A stretch of DNA of 26,730 nt, from positions 1-26,730 of the forward strand of contig CAZBZS010000030.1 in assembly GCA_964496475.1 (NCBI GenBank), written 5' to 3'. The position numbers and the translations under genes were made by a program. Of this stretch, positions 7,986 to 16,735 are shown in pieces. Numbering within the stretch: the stretch's first letter is position 1; the number at the start of each line of letters is the position of its first letter. Below the pieces are notes generated by a model, which saw nothing but the letters and a program-made list of their open reading frames with translations, made no database searches and had not been told where the DNA came from. The stretch comes from JASLPR01 sp964496475 (GTDB taxonomy: Bacteria; Chloroflexota; UBA11872; VXNJ01).

Positions 7986-9152
7986 ATGTCCCGGCGCAGA
8001 GTAGCCATTCTCGGCAGCACCGGCTCCGTCGGTATCCAGGCCCTTGCCATCATCCGGCGTAACCCAGATCTGTTCCAGGTCGTCGGCCTCGCTTGCGGGC
8101 ATAACGTGGAATCACTCGCCGCCCAGGCCGCCGAATTCCACGTCCCCCTGATCGCCGTCGCTGACGAGACCGTCAACCCGCCCGCTGGCCTGCCCGCCGG
8201 GACAAGACTCGTTCGCGGCCCTGATGGCCTCTGCGAAGTGGCAGCCGCCGGCGATGCCGAGGTAGTCCTCGTCGCCACCATCGGCGTCGCCGGCCTACTG
8301 CCCACCGTAGCCGCCATCCGCGAGGGCAAGGCCGTCGCCCTGGCCAGCAAAGAATTACTCGTCATGACCGGCTCGCTCCTCACCGAGATGGCCACCGAAC
8401 ATGGCTCTCTCATCCTGCCCATCGACAGCGAACACAGCGCTATCTGGCAATGCCTACAAGGCGAAGATCGCCGCCGCATATCCAAACTTCTCTTAACCGC
8501 CTCCGGGGGTCCATTCTTGGATACCCCGGTAGCCGACCTTATCAATGCAGATCCGGCGGCCGCCCTGAATCACCCCAATTGGGATATGGGCCCCAAAGTC
8601 ACCATTGACTCCGCCACTCTCATGAACAAGGGGCTGGAGGTCATCGAAGCCCGCTGGCTCTTCGGCGTGCCGTTCGATCGCATCGAGGTCGTCATTCATC
8701 CACAGAGCATCGTCCATTCCATGGTTGAGTTCACCGACGGCGCCGTGAAGGCCCAGCTCGGTAAGCCCGATATGGGCCTGCCGATCGCCTACGCCCTCGC
8801 CTATCCCGAGCGTGTCGTCGACGACAATCTCGCCGGCGGCTCCCTGGATCTTGATTATCTCAACGGACTGACCTTCCGGCCCCCGGACCCCGAGCGTTTT
8901 CCACTCCTGGAGCTTGCTCGCGAAGTCGGCATCAACGGCGGCTCCGACCCCGCCGTTCTGTGCGGCGCCGACCTGGCGGCCGTGGAGCTCTTCCTGCATG
9001 ACCGAATTGGATTCCTCGCCATCCCCCGGATCGTTGCCGAGGCCTTGGGAAAGGCCGATCGCAGCCATCGCATCGCCCTCGAAGACGCCGCCAGCTGGCA
9101 TCAGCTCGGCTATGACATCGCCATGAACGTCGGTGCCGCCCTGGCCTCATGA
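7986..9152 (+). CDS. dxr: 1-deoxy-D-xylulose 5-phosphate reductoisomerase
   Basis: Dxr converts DXP to MEP with NADPH, the first committed step of the MEP isoprenoid pathway. The 388-residue protein shows the NADPH loop GSTGSVGIQAL, ALASKELLVMTG, the metal site PIDSEHSAIWQ (D147 and E149), LTASGGPF, and the substrate and metal site MNKGLEVIEARWLF (N214, K215, E218), followed by HPQSIVHSMVEF. The stop overlaps the rseP start by four bases (ATGA). With ispG in the same run and uppS upstream, it supplies precursors for the polyprenyl carrier. Confidence 0.97.
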   Translation: MSRRRVAILGSTGSVGIQALAIIRRNPDLFQVVGLACGHNVESLAAQAAEFHVPLIAVADETVNPPAGLPAGTRLVRGPDGLCEVAAAGDAEVVLVATIGVAGLLPTVAAIREGKAVALASKELLVMTGSLLTEMATEHGSLILPIDSEHSAIWQCLQGEDRRRISKLLLTASGGPFLDTPVADLINADPAAALNHPNWDMGPKVTIDSATLMNKGLEVIEARWLFGVPFDRIEVVIHPQSIVHSMVEFTDGAVKAQLGKPDMGLPIAYALAYPERVVDDNLAGGSLDLDYLNGLTFRPPDPERFPLLELAREVGINGGSDPAVLCGADLAAVELFLHDRIGFLAIPRIVAEALGKADRSHRIALEDAASWHQLGYDIAMNVGAALAS

Positions 9153-10198
9153 TCGGCTCGCCCTTGGAAGCTTTCGGCGGAGCCGCCATCGCCATTCCTG
9201 TCTCTCTACTGCTCCTCAGCATTCTCATCATCGTCCACGAATCCGGCCATTACCTCGCCGCCCGCAAGATGGGAATCGAAGTCCTTGAATTCGGGCTCGG
9301 CTACCCACCCCGGGTATTCGGACGCAAGTGGCGTGGCACCCTGTTCTCCCTCAACGCCATCCCCTTCGGCGGCTTCGCCCGCATGCTCGGTGAGGCCCCG
9401 GATACCGGCGAGCCCGGCAGTTTCAGTTCCAAATCCCTACGGGCCAGGGCATTCGTGATGATCTCGGGCCCGTTGATGAATCTCCTCTTCGCCCCCCTCC
9501 TTTTCGCCGGCGCCGCCATGATCGCCGACCTCGATGGAGTCGAGGTCACCCACGTCGTTCCCGGCAGCCCGGCCGCCATCGCCGGATTGCAAATTGGCGA
9601 CGTCATCCGCCAGGTCGATCGGATCGACGTCCCGCTGCCCTCCGATCTCGGTGGAATCACTCGCGCCAACGCAGGAACCGAGGTACGCCTGGGCATCGAA
9701 CGCGACGGCCGCCTGTTCCAGGTGCTCGCCGTGCCTCGTCTTACCCACCCGGACGATGAAGGTCCGCTGGGCATCGGCATCAATATCCACTTGTCCCCCC
9801 GCCCCCCTCTCCGGGCTCTGGGTAGCGGCGTGCGCCGCACCGTGGACGCCATCGTGCTGCTCCCTGGCCTGCTTGCCGACGCTGCGGGATCCGAAAAAGG
9901 CCTCGAGATCGCCGGGCCCGTCGGCATCGTCGATATGGTCGGCCAGGCCACCCGCCAGGGGCCTGAAGTCGTTCTCTTTTTGGCCGGACTGCTCAGTACC
10001 CAGCTCTTCCTCTTCAATCTCCTGCCCTGGCCCGTCCTTGACGGTGGCCGCCTCGCCCTCATCGGCGTCGAGGCCGTCCGCGGCAGACCCCTCTCCGTCG
10101 AACGCGAAGGCGCCATCAACTTCATCGGCATCGCCATGCTCCTGCTGTTGGCGGTGCTCGTCACCGTCGGCGATGTTCAGCGCCTCGTCGGCGGATGA
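9149..10198 (+). CDS. rseP: Site-2 intramembrane zinc metalloprotease (RseP/RasP family)
   Basis: Intramembrane protease of the M50 family that cleaves anti-sigma factors or signal-peptide remnants within the membrane. The 349-residue protein has a first helix with the zinc motif HESGH (H30, E31, H34), FGLGYPPRVFG, one periplasmic PDZ domain (about 120-200, with VVPGSPAAIAGLQIGDVI), and a late helix with the third zinc ligand, NLLPWPVLDGGR (D298). The family usually has NLLPIPALDGG; the Trp is a tolerated variant. It has a single PDZ domain, so it resembles Gram-positive and Chloroflexota forms more than E. coli RseP. It starts inside the dxr stop. Confidence 0.95.
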   Translation: MIGSPLEAFGGAAIAIPVSLLLLSILIIVHESGHYLAARKMGIEVLEFGLGYPPRVFGRKWRGTLFSLNAIPFGGFARMLGEAPDTGEPGSFSSKSLRARAFVMISGPLMNLLFAPLLFAGAAMIADLDGVEVTHVVPGSPAAIAGLQIGDVIRQVDRIDVPLPSDLGGITRANAGTEVRLGIERDGRLFQVLAVPRLTHPDDEGPLGIGINIHLSPRPPLRALGSGVRRTVDAIVLLPGLLADAAGSEKGLEIAGPVGIVDMVGQATRQGPEVVLFLAGLLSTQLFLFNLLPWPVLDGGRLALIGVEAVRGRPLSVEREGAINFIGIAMLLLLAVLVTVGDVQRLVGG

Positions 10199-10271
10199 TC
10201 GAAATTTCCGCTCTAACCTCAGCTTGGCTAACCTTGGTTGGCACTGTCGCCGCCCCACAGGAGTTCATCCC

Positions 10272-11393
10272 ACGAAAGCGATAAGCAGACGCCGCACGTC
10301 GATTCCCGTAATGGTCGGCGATGTCCGCATCGGCGGCGGCGGCCCCGTGGTCGTCCAGTCCATGACCACCACCAATACCGGCGACATCCCGGCCACATCC
10401 GAGGAAATCCGCCGCCTCGCCGAAGCCGGCTGCGAAATTGTTCGCGTCGCTGTGCCCGACCGGGAAGCCGCCAACGCTCTGCCCAACCTGCTGAAGGAAT
10501 CCCCTGTTCCACTGATCGCCGACATTCACTTCGATCACCGCCTTGCTCTCGCCGCAGCCGAAGCCGGAATTCACGGCCTGCGCATAAATCCGGGGAACAT
10601 CGGCGATCGTGACCGTGTCCGGCAGGTCGTGCAGGCCTGCAAAGAGCGCTCGATCTCCATACGTATCGGCGTCAACGCCGGCTCCATCCCTGAGGCCACC
10701 GGGCCCGACGGACGGCCCAAAATCGGCGCCGACCTTGCCGATGCCATGGTTACCCACGCCATGGAGCACGTCCAAATCCTTGAGGCCGAGAACTTCGAAA
10801 ATATCAAGATCTCCTTGAAGGCCTTCGAGGTCGATCCCACCATCCGCGCCTACCGCAAAATCGCTGAGCAGGTTCCCTATCCCCTGCACCTTGGTATCAC
10901 CGAGTCAGGCACCACCCGGACCGGCAGCATCCGCTCTTCCATTGGACTCGGCATCCTGCTTTACGAGGGCATCGGCGACACGATCCGTGTTTCTCTCACC
11001 GCCGATCCCGTCGAAGAAGTCTTCGTCGCCTACGAGATTCTTAAAGTCCTCGACATGCGCGAAAAAGGTAGCGTACTTGTCTCCTGCCCCTCCTGCGGCC
11101 GCTGCGAAATCGAGCTCTTCTCCCTCGTCGGCCAGGTCGAGGAGTTCCTCGCAAACATCGACGAGCCTCTCAAGGTCGCCGTCATGGGCTGCGTCGTGAA
11201 CGGTCCCGGCGAAGCTCGCGACGCCGACATCGGACTCGCTGGCGGCAAGGGACGCGGCGTTATCTTCGCCGGCGGTAAGATCCTCGAAACCCTCAACGAA
11301 GACCAGTTCCTGCCCCACCTCACCGCCGGCATCGAGCGAGTCGCCGCCGAGAAAAAAGCCGCCCGCGCGGAAAAGGACGCGCCGGTTACTTAA
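10272..11393 (+). CDS. ispG: 4-hydroxy-3-methylbut-2-enyl diphosphate synthase (flavodoxin/ferredoxin), start uncertain
   Basis: IspG reduces ME-cPP to HMBPP in the MEP pathway with a [4Fe-4S] cluster. Motifs: RRRTSIPVMVGDVRIGGG, VQSMTTTNT, IVRVAVPD, LIADIHFD, RINPGNIG, then cluster ligands C272, C275 and C307 and E314 (SCPSCGRCEIE and MGCVVNGPGEA), numbered from 10272. Only the N-terminus is unclear. A strong CAGGAG (10258-10263) is followed after 8 bases by ACG at 10272, which gives the family's usual N-terminal length. The nearest normal codons are TTG 10224 (no ribosome binding site) and ATG 10311 (cuts off the conserved Arg-rich beginning). I place the start at 10272 as a near-cognate start or an ATG read with an error. 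Confidence 0.93.
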   Translation, partial: TKAISRRRTSIPVMVGDVRIGGGGPVVVQSMTTTNTGDIPATSEEIRRLAEAGCEIVRVAVPDREAANALPNLLKESPVPLIADIHFDHRLALAAAEAGIHGLRINPGNIGDRDRVRQVVQACKERSISIRIGVNAGSIPEATGPDGRPKIGADLADAMVTHAMEHVQILEAENFENIKISLKAFEVDPTIRAYRKIAEQVPYPLHLGITESGTTRTGSIRSSIGLGILLYEGIGDTIRVSLTADPVEEVFVAYEILKVLDMREKGSVLVSCPSCGRCEIELFSLVGQVEEFLANIDEPLKVAVMGCVVNGPGEARDADIGLAGGKGRGVIFAGGKILETLNEDQFLPHLTAGIERVAAEKKAARAEKDAPVT

Positions 11394-11445
11394 ACTGATA
11401 CCGGCACCATCCCGCCCACCGGCGAATCTGGAAGCCCGTATCCAT

Positions 11446-14130
11446 TTGGCCGCCCCCACCCCTCTTCGGCGTCAATACCTTGATATCAAGAAGCGCTATC
11501 GCGACGCCATCCTTTTCTTTCGGCTCGGTGACTTCTACGAAATGTTCGACGACGACGCCATCCTTGCGTCCGAAATCCTGCAGATCGTCCTCACCGGCCG
11601 GGAAATGGGCAAAGGCGTCAAAGTGGCCATGTGTGGCGTACCCCATCACGCCGCCGAAGCCTACGCTACCCGTCTCCTGGACGCCGGCCATAAAGTGGCC
11701 ATCTGCGATCAAGTCGGCGAACCCGGCAGCGGACTCGTCGAGCGGCAGGTAACGCAGGTCATCACCCCCGGCACCAGGGTCGAGGACGGCATGTTGCGCC
11801 CGGACCGCAACAACTACCTGGTCGCCGTCGTATCCACCGACGAGCGACTTGGTCTCTCCTTCGCCGATATCACCACCGGCGAGTTCGCCGCCACCTCGTT
11901 CGGTGGCGACGACGCTCCCGGCCAGCTGCAACGGGAAATCGAGCGACTGAAGCCCGCCGAAATCCTCCTGCCCGAGGACCTCCCAATCACTTTCTCCGCC
12001 GGCAGTGCTCACGAAACTCCGACCGCCGGCTGGCTGCCCGCCGCTGACGCCGTGGACGGCATCCTCGACCGCACCATCGGCGCCTCCGCCCGGCCCGCGG
12101 GCCTTGACCCGGCCGCGCGCGCCGCCGCCGCCACCCTCATCACCTACGTCGAGACTAGCCAGAGCCAGGCCCTCCACGTTCTTACTTCCATCCACGCCCA
12201 CCCCAGCGGTCGCTTCATGGAGCTGGACGAATTCACCCGCCGTAATCTCGACATCGACCGCTCCCTCCAAACAGACACCTCCCCTTCTTTACTGGACATA
12301 ATAGATAAGGCCCGCACGCCCATGGGCGCCCGCCTCCTGCGATCCCGACTAAGCCTCCCCCTCCTCGATCGCGCCGAAATCGATCGGCGCCTCGACGCCG
12401 TCACTTGGCTCATGAGCGACGCCAAATTGCGCTCCGACCTAGCCGCTGAGTTAAAAGCCATCGGCGACATGGAACGGACCGTCATCCGCGTTCGCCGCCT
12501 CAGCGTCCAGCCACAGCAATTGCTCGGGCTCGGCCGCATGTTGGAGCGCGTCGCCAGCTCCGCGGCCACCCTGGCCAGCGTCTCCGGTTTTGCCGACTCC
12601 GGGCTTCCCGAACTCTACCCTTGCCCGGAAGTGGCCGATTTCCTGGGACGCGCCCTCGATCCGTCCAGCGACCGCACCATCCGCACCGGCTACGACGCCC
12701 GCCTCGACGAACTCTACGAAACCGCTACTACCGCCCGCTCCTGGCTCGCTGCCTACGAAACCAGGCTGCGCGAAGAGACCGGGATCAAAACCCTGAAGAT
12801 CGGCTACAATCGCGTCTTCGGTTACTACGTTGACATCAGCCGCCGCTACGTCGATCGCGTCCCCGACTGGCTCGAGCCTAGGCAATCGCTCACCAACTCC
12901 CAGCGTTACTCAACCCCCGAGCTCAAGGAGCACGAGGAGCGCGTGCTCACCTCCCGGGAACGCACCGAGGAGCTGGAGCAGACCCTGTACACGGCCCTGG
13001 TGGTCAGTCTCGGCCCCCACGTCGACGCCCTCCTCGCCTCCGCCGCTACTGTCGCCGAAGTGGATGTCGCGCTCTCCAACGCCGACCTCGCTACCCAACA
13101 AAACTACGCGCGCCCCGAGCTCTTGGAAGACGGCGTGCTCGAAGTCGAAGGGGGCCGGCATCCGACCGGGCTTCCAACAGGAGGCTTCAGCTCTCCAATT
13201 CGCTGATGCCTGTCTCGACATATCCTTCGTCAGCGCCAAAGCTGACAGCTGGAACGCCGGCGCCTCGCAAGGCAGGCAAGACCGCGTGGGTGCTNNNNNN
13301 NNNNGCTCGAAGTCGAAGGGGGCCGGCATCCGGTCGTCGAGGCGACTCAGGCCGAACGCTTCGTGCCCAACGACTGCCGCCTCGGCGGCGACCATGGGCA
13401 GATCATGGTGCTCACCGGCCCTAACATGGCCGGCAAATCCACCTTCCTCCGCCAGATCGCCTTAATCTCTCTCCTTGCCCAGACCGGCAGCTTCGTGCCC
13501 GCCACTAAGGCCCGGCTTCCGATCCTCGATCGCATCTTCACCCGCGTGGGCGCTCGCGACGATCTCGCCGGCGGCAGAAGCACCTTCATGGTCGAGATGA
13601 CAGAAGTCGCCGCCATCCTTTCCCGTGCCACTGCCCATAGCCTCATCGTGCTCGACGAAATCGGCCGCGGCACCAGCACCTACGACGGACTCTCCATTGC
13701 CCAGGCCGTCATCGAGTACCTCCACAATCACCCCCGCCTCCGTGCCAAGACCGTTTTTGCGACCCACTACCACGAACTTACCGCCCTCGCCGATCGCTAT
13801 CCGCGGGTGCGCAACTACAACGTCGCCATCTCCGAGCAAAACGGCTCCGTCGTTTTCCTCCGCACCGTCACGGCGGGCGGATCCGACCGCAGCTACGGCA
13901 TCTACGTCGGGCGCCTGGCCGGGCTGCCCGAGCCGGTCACGCGCCGTGCCGAGGAGATACTCGCCGGTCTCGAGGCCGAATCCGGACGGCCCAATCGCAC
14001 CCAGATGTCTCTGCTGCCTCCCGAGCGCCATCCCCTGCTCGACGAACTCGAAGATCTCGATCTGGAAGGCACGTCGCCCCTGGCCGCCTTGAATAAGCTC
14101 TACGAGTGGCGCCGGATGCTAAACGAATGA
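11446..14130 (+). CDS. mutS: DNA mismatch repair protein MutS, interrupted by an assembly join
   Basis: MutS recognises mismatches and signals to MutL. The first part (11446 to about 13164) has the mismatch-reading FYE (F30, E32 in GDFYEMF), the connector, core and clamp domains. The last part (13305-14130) has EGGRHPVVEA, Walker A GPNMAGKST (13417-13443), DDLAGGRSTFMVEM, the Walker B region DEIGRGTSTYDG, TVFATHYHEL, and the C-terminus. As written, a stop follows at about 13206. However, a 28-base stretch occurs at both 13137-13164 and 13305-13332. Removing the 168 bases between the copies (exactly 56 codons) restores one continuous 838-residue frame, close to the usual length. So the gene is probably intact in the organism. 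The start is TTG 11446, and the end overlaps mutL by four bases. Confidence 0.93.
13165..13294. other. Non-mutS sequence tail before the assembly gap
   Basis: These 130 bases follow the first 28-base copy and end at the N run. They do not encode MutS in any frame. On the minus strand, a 35-codon stretch (13294 to 13190) reads like the end of a protein, including GAGVPAVSFGADEGY, and ends in TGA at 13187-13189. I do not recognise the family. It may be a chimeric contig end or a strain variant. Confidence 0.6.
13295..13304. other. Assembly gap (10 N) inside mutS
   Basis: Ten undetermined bases. The flanking repeat shows that no real mutS sequence is missing here; the join duplicates 28 bases instead. 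Confidence 0.98.
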
Positions 14131-15857
14131 CCTCCATCCAGCGCCTGCCCGACGATGTCCGCGGAAAAATCGCCGCCGGCGAGGTTATCGAGCGACCCGC
14201 TTCCGTAGTGAAAGAACTCGTCGAGAACAGCCTCGACGCGGGCGCCACCAAGGTCCGAATCGAGATTCGTGCCGGAGGTCGCGAGTTGATCCGAGTTGTC
14301 GATGACGGCATCGGCATTTCCCCCGACGAGCTTCCCCTCGCCTTTTCCCCCCATGCCACCAGCAAGCTGCGAAGCGAGGACGATCTCCTCAACGTGCAGA
14401 CCCTCGGATTTCGCGGCGAAGCCCTCGCCAGTATCGCCGCCGTTGCCGAACTGTCCATCGCCAGCTCCACCGGCGTTGGCGAACGCGGTCGCATCATTGC
14501 CGTCCACGGCGACCGCACCTTGCGCGACGAACCCCACGCCGGAGCCGGCGGAACTGAAGTCACCGTCTCCCGTATTTTCGAAAACTTCCCAGTCCGACTC
14601 GAGTTTCTGAAATCCGCTCGCACCGAGCTCTTCCGGGTCGTGAATATCGCTCAGCACCTGGCTCTCGGGCAACCCCGGGTCCGGTTCACCCTCACCTCCG
14701 ACGACCGCGTCTCCTTCCAGACTTCCGGCTCCGGCAGCCTGCGGGACGCCATCGTCGAGGTCTACGACTCAAAGCTCCTGGACGACACCATCGAGCTGTC
14801 CCCGGGTGAGTTCCAGGGGCTCGAAGGTTTCATCGGGCAGCCAGGCCGGGACCGGCCCAACCGCCGCTACATCTCCTTCTTCGTAAATCGCCGCTGGATC
14901 ACCAACCGGACATTGCTCGGGGCCCTAACCGAGGCCTACCGCAGCATGATGCCCTCCGGACGTCACCCGATCGCCATCCTGCACCTCACCGTCCCACCCG
15001 ACAGCGTCGACGTGAATGTCCACCCGACCAAGTCCGAAATCCGCTTCCGCGAGGACGGCCTGATTTTCGGCCGGGTCTCAAAGGCTATCCGCCGCACCCT
15101 GGTCGAAAAAGGCGACTTCGTCCCGATCGGAGTCGGCTCCACGCCGGTCGTGGATTCATTTTTCATCCCAACCAGCCCTCCCACTTCCGGCCGGCAACAC
15201 TCCTTCTCGCATATCGACGGCGGTCCCGTCCGGACGCGAGCACTTGATACGATCGACTCCGCGCCCGACATAGTTGAAGGTGGCGTGCGATCCCCCACGA
15301 TCCGCCCACTTGGCCAGATTGACTCTACCTATCTCGTCGCCACCGGTCCGGAAGGGCTCTACCTGGTCGATCAGCACGCCGCCCACGAACGCGTAAATTA
15401 CGAACGGCTTATGGCCAGCGACGGGGCCGTCAACACCCAGCAATTGCTGGCACCCCTGACCGTCGATCTCCAGAGCGACGCCTCTGCCTGGATATCCGAG
15501 AATTTGAGCACCTTGCGAGAACTCGGATTCGACGCCGAGCACTTCGGCGATAACACCTGGCTCATCCGCGCCGTCCCGGCCGTCAGCTCCGATCGCGATC
15601 CGCACAAGCTTTTCCTCGATATCGTCACCGAGATGCTTGACGTCGATGTCAGTCGGGCGGGCGCCACCGACCGTGCCCGCTGGTCCGTCGCCTGCCACAG
15701 CTCCATTCGCGCCGGCGATCTCTTATCCATACCCGAGATGCAGGCCCTCCTGGATCAACTCGCCAGGTGCGACCTCGGTCTTACCTGCCCCCACGGCCGG
15801 CCCACGATCCTGCAATTCACCCGGGAGATGCTCGACCGGCAGTTCGGCCGCACCTAA
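14127..15857 (+). CDS. mutL: DNA mismatch repair protein MutL (endonuclease type)
   Basis: MutL couples MutS mismatch recognition to strand incision. The N-terminal GHKL ATPase shows IAAGEVIERPASVVKELVEN and SLDAGA, DDGIGI, HATSKL and TLGFRGEALASIA. The C-terminal dimerisation domain carries the metal-binding endonuclease motif DQHAAHERVNYE (415-426, form DQHAxxExxxxE), plus ACHSSIRAG and CPHGRPTI near the end. It therefore has its own nicking activity, as in bacteria without MutH. The 576-residue length is normal with a short linker (about 335-395). The ATG at 14127 lies in the mutS stop (ATGA); an in-frame GTG at 14106 is less likely. Its TAA overlaps the stop of the convergent folD. Confidence 0.96.
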   Translation: MTSIQRLPDDVRGKIAAGEVIERPASVVKELVENSLDAGATKVRIEIRAGGRELIRVVDDGIGISPDELPLAFSPHATSKLRSEDDLLNVQTLGFRGEALASIAAVAELSIASSTGVGERGRIIAVHGDRTLRDEPHAGAGGTEVTVSRIFENFPVRLEFLKSARTELFRVVNIAQHLALGQPRVRFTLTSDDRVSFQTSGSGSLRDAIVEVYDSKLLDDTIELSPGEFQGLEGFIGQPGRDRPNRRYISFFVNRRWITNRTLLGALTEAYRSMMPSGRHPIAILHLTVPPDSVDVNVHPTKSEIRFREDGLIFGRVSKAIRRTLVEKGDFVPIGVGSTPVVDSFFIPTSPPTSGRQHSFSHIDGGPVRTRALDTIDSAPDIVEGGVRSPTIRPLGQIDSTYLVATGPEGLYLVDQHAAHERVNYERLMASDGAVNTQQLLAPLTVDLQSDASAWISENLSTLRELGFDAEHFGDNTWLIRAVPAVSSDRDPHKLFLDIVTEMLDVDVSRAGATDRARWSVACHSSIRAGDLLSIPEMQALLDQLARCDLGLTCPHGRPTILQFTREMLDRQFGRT

Positions 15858-16714
15858 TCCCCGGCGGCCTCTCGCAGTAATTCGGCCAGGTTGTGAGCCA
15901 GCATCGTGTTCGTCAGCGGACCGACCCCACCGGGCACCGGGGTTATCGCCGCACACGACGGCAGCACCGAGTCGTAGTCCACGTCACCGATGACCTCGTC
16001 GTCGACGTAATTCGTGCCCACGTCCACCACCACCACCATCCTACCCAGGTTCTGATAGCGCACGAAGCGCGGCCGTCCGATTGCCACCACCAAGATCTCC
16101 GCTCGCCTCGTCTCCTCCTCCAGATCCCGGGTGCGCGAATGCAACACCGTCACCGTCGCATGCCGTTGCATCAGCAACATCGCCAGCGGTTTCCCTACCG
16201 TATTGCTCCGCCCCAGCACCACCGCTCGCTTCCCTTCGATCTCGATTCCATAGTGATCCAACAACCGCATCACCGCCACCGCCGTCGCCGGGGCAAACGT
16301 GCTCGATCCCGAGAACAGCGCCCCCAATCGCGCCGGCGTCATGCAGTCCACGTCTTTTTCCGGCGCCAGCCTCGCAGCCACCAGCTCCCCCGGTATCTGC
16401 CGCGGATAGGGTGTCTGCACGATCACCCCGTGCACGTTGCCGTCCTCGTTGAGACTCGCAAGCGTTTCCGAAAATGTTTCCCGCGTCACCTCCGCCGCCA
16501 GATCGACGCTCTCCACCGCCACCCCCACCCGTTTGAACGTCCTCGCGATGCTACGCGTGTAGGACCGTGCCGCCGGATCGTCCCCCATCTGCAACACCCG
16601 CATGCCGACGGGCCCGCACCGTTCCGTCCGGGCCGCGAATTCGGCCTTCAACTCGCCACACAGCTCCCGCGCCACCTCCCCTCCCTTGAGCATCACCGGG
16701 TCGGGCATATACAT
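15854..16714 (-). CDS. folD: Methylenetetrahydrofolate dehydrogenase FolD, cyclohydrolase lysine replaced
   Basis: FolD normally both oxidises 5,10-methylene-THF to methenyl-THF and hydrolyses that to 10-formyl-THF. The 286-residue protein has the family fold and motifs: GDDPAARSYTRSI, VQTPYP, EKDVD, the NAD(P) loop VVLGRSNTVGKPLA, VTVLHSRT, IGRPRF, and ITPVPGGVGPLT. Aligned without gaps to E. coli FolD (NPASQIYVASK), the catalytic YxxxK lysine (E. coli K54) is Ile here (I56, codon at 16547-16549), while Tyr52, the VQ glutamine and the KDVD aspartate remain. The residue after KDVD is Cys instead of Gly. Lysine mutants of this family lose cyclohydrolase activity, so this copy may be a dehydrogenase only. 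It lies 21 bases after fchA. Confidence 0.94.
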   Translation of the reverse strand: MYMPDPVMLKGGEVARELCGELKAEFAARTERCGPVGMRVLQMGDDPAARSYTRSIARTFKRVGVAVESVDLAAEVTRETFSETLASLNEDGNVHGVIVQTPYPRQIPGELVAARLAPEKDVDCMTPARLGALFSGSSTFAPATAVAVMRLLDHYGIEIEGKRAVVLGRSNTVGKPLAMLLMQRHATVTVLHSRTRDLEEETRRAEILVVAIGRPRFVRYQNLGRMVVVVDVGTNYVDDEVIGDVDYDSVLPSCAAITPVPGGVGPLTNTMLAHNLAELLREAAGD

Positions 16715-16735
16715 CTCTCTAGCCGGCCGCTGCGC

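Larger units (their letters stand above)
13137..13332 (+). repeat. Exact 28-base direct repeat flanking the mutS gap
   Basis: The same 28 bases, beginning GCTCGAAGTCGAAG and ending GGCATCCG, occur at 13137-13164 and 13305-13332, just upstream of and just after the N run. Only the second copy continues with normal MutS sequence (VVEATQAERFVPND). This is the pattern of two contigs with a shared end sequence joined without merging it. Confidence 0.9.

Noticed and set aside
9534..10271. A long open extension upstream of ispG overlapping rseP
   Set aside because: The frame is open by chance inside rseP, its translation is Ser/Pro/Ala-rich, and the IspG family begins near 10272.
11446..13206. mutS as a truncated 586-residue pseudogene
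   Set aside because: The break coincides with an N gap flanked by an exact 28-base duplicate, and removing the duplicate restores the full frame, so it is an assembly effect.
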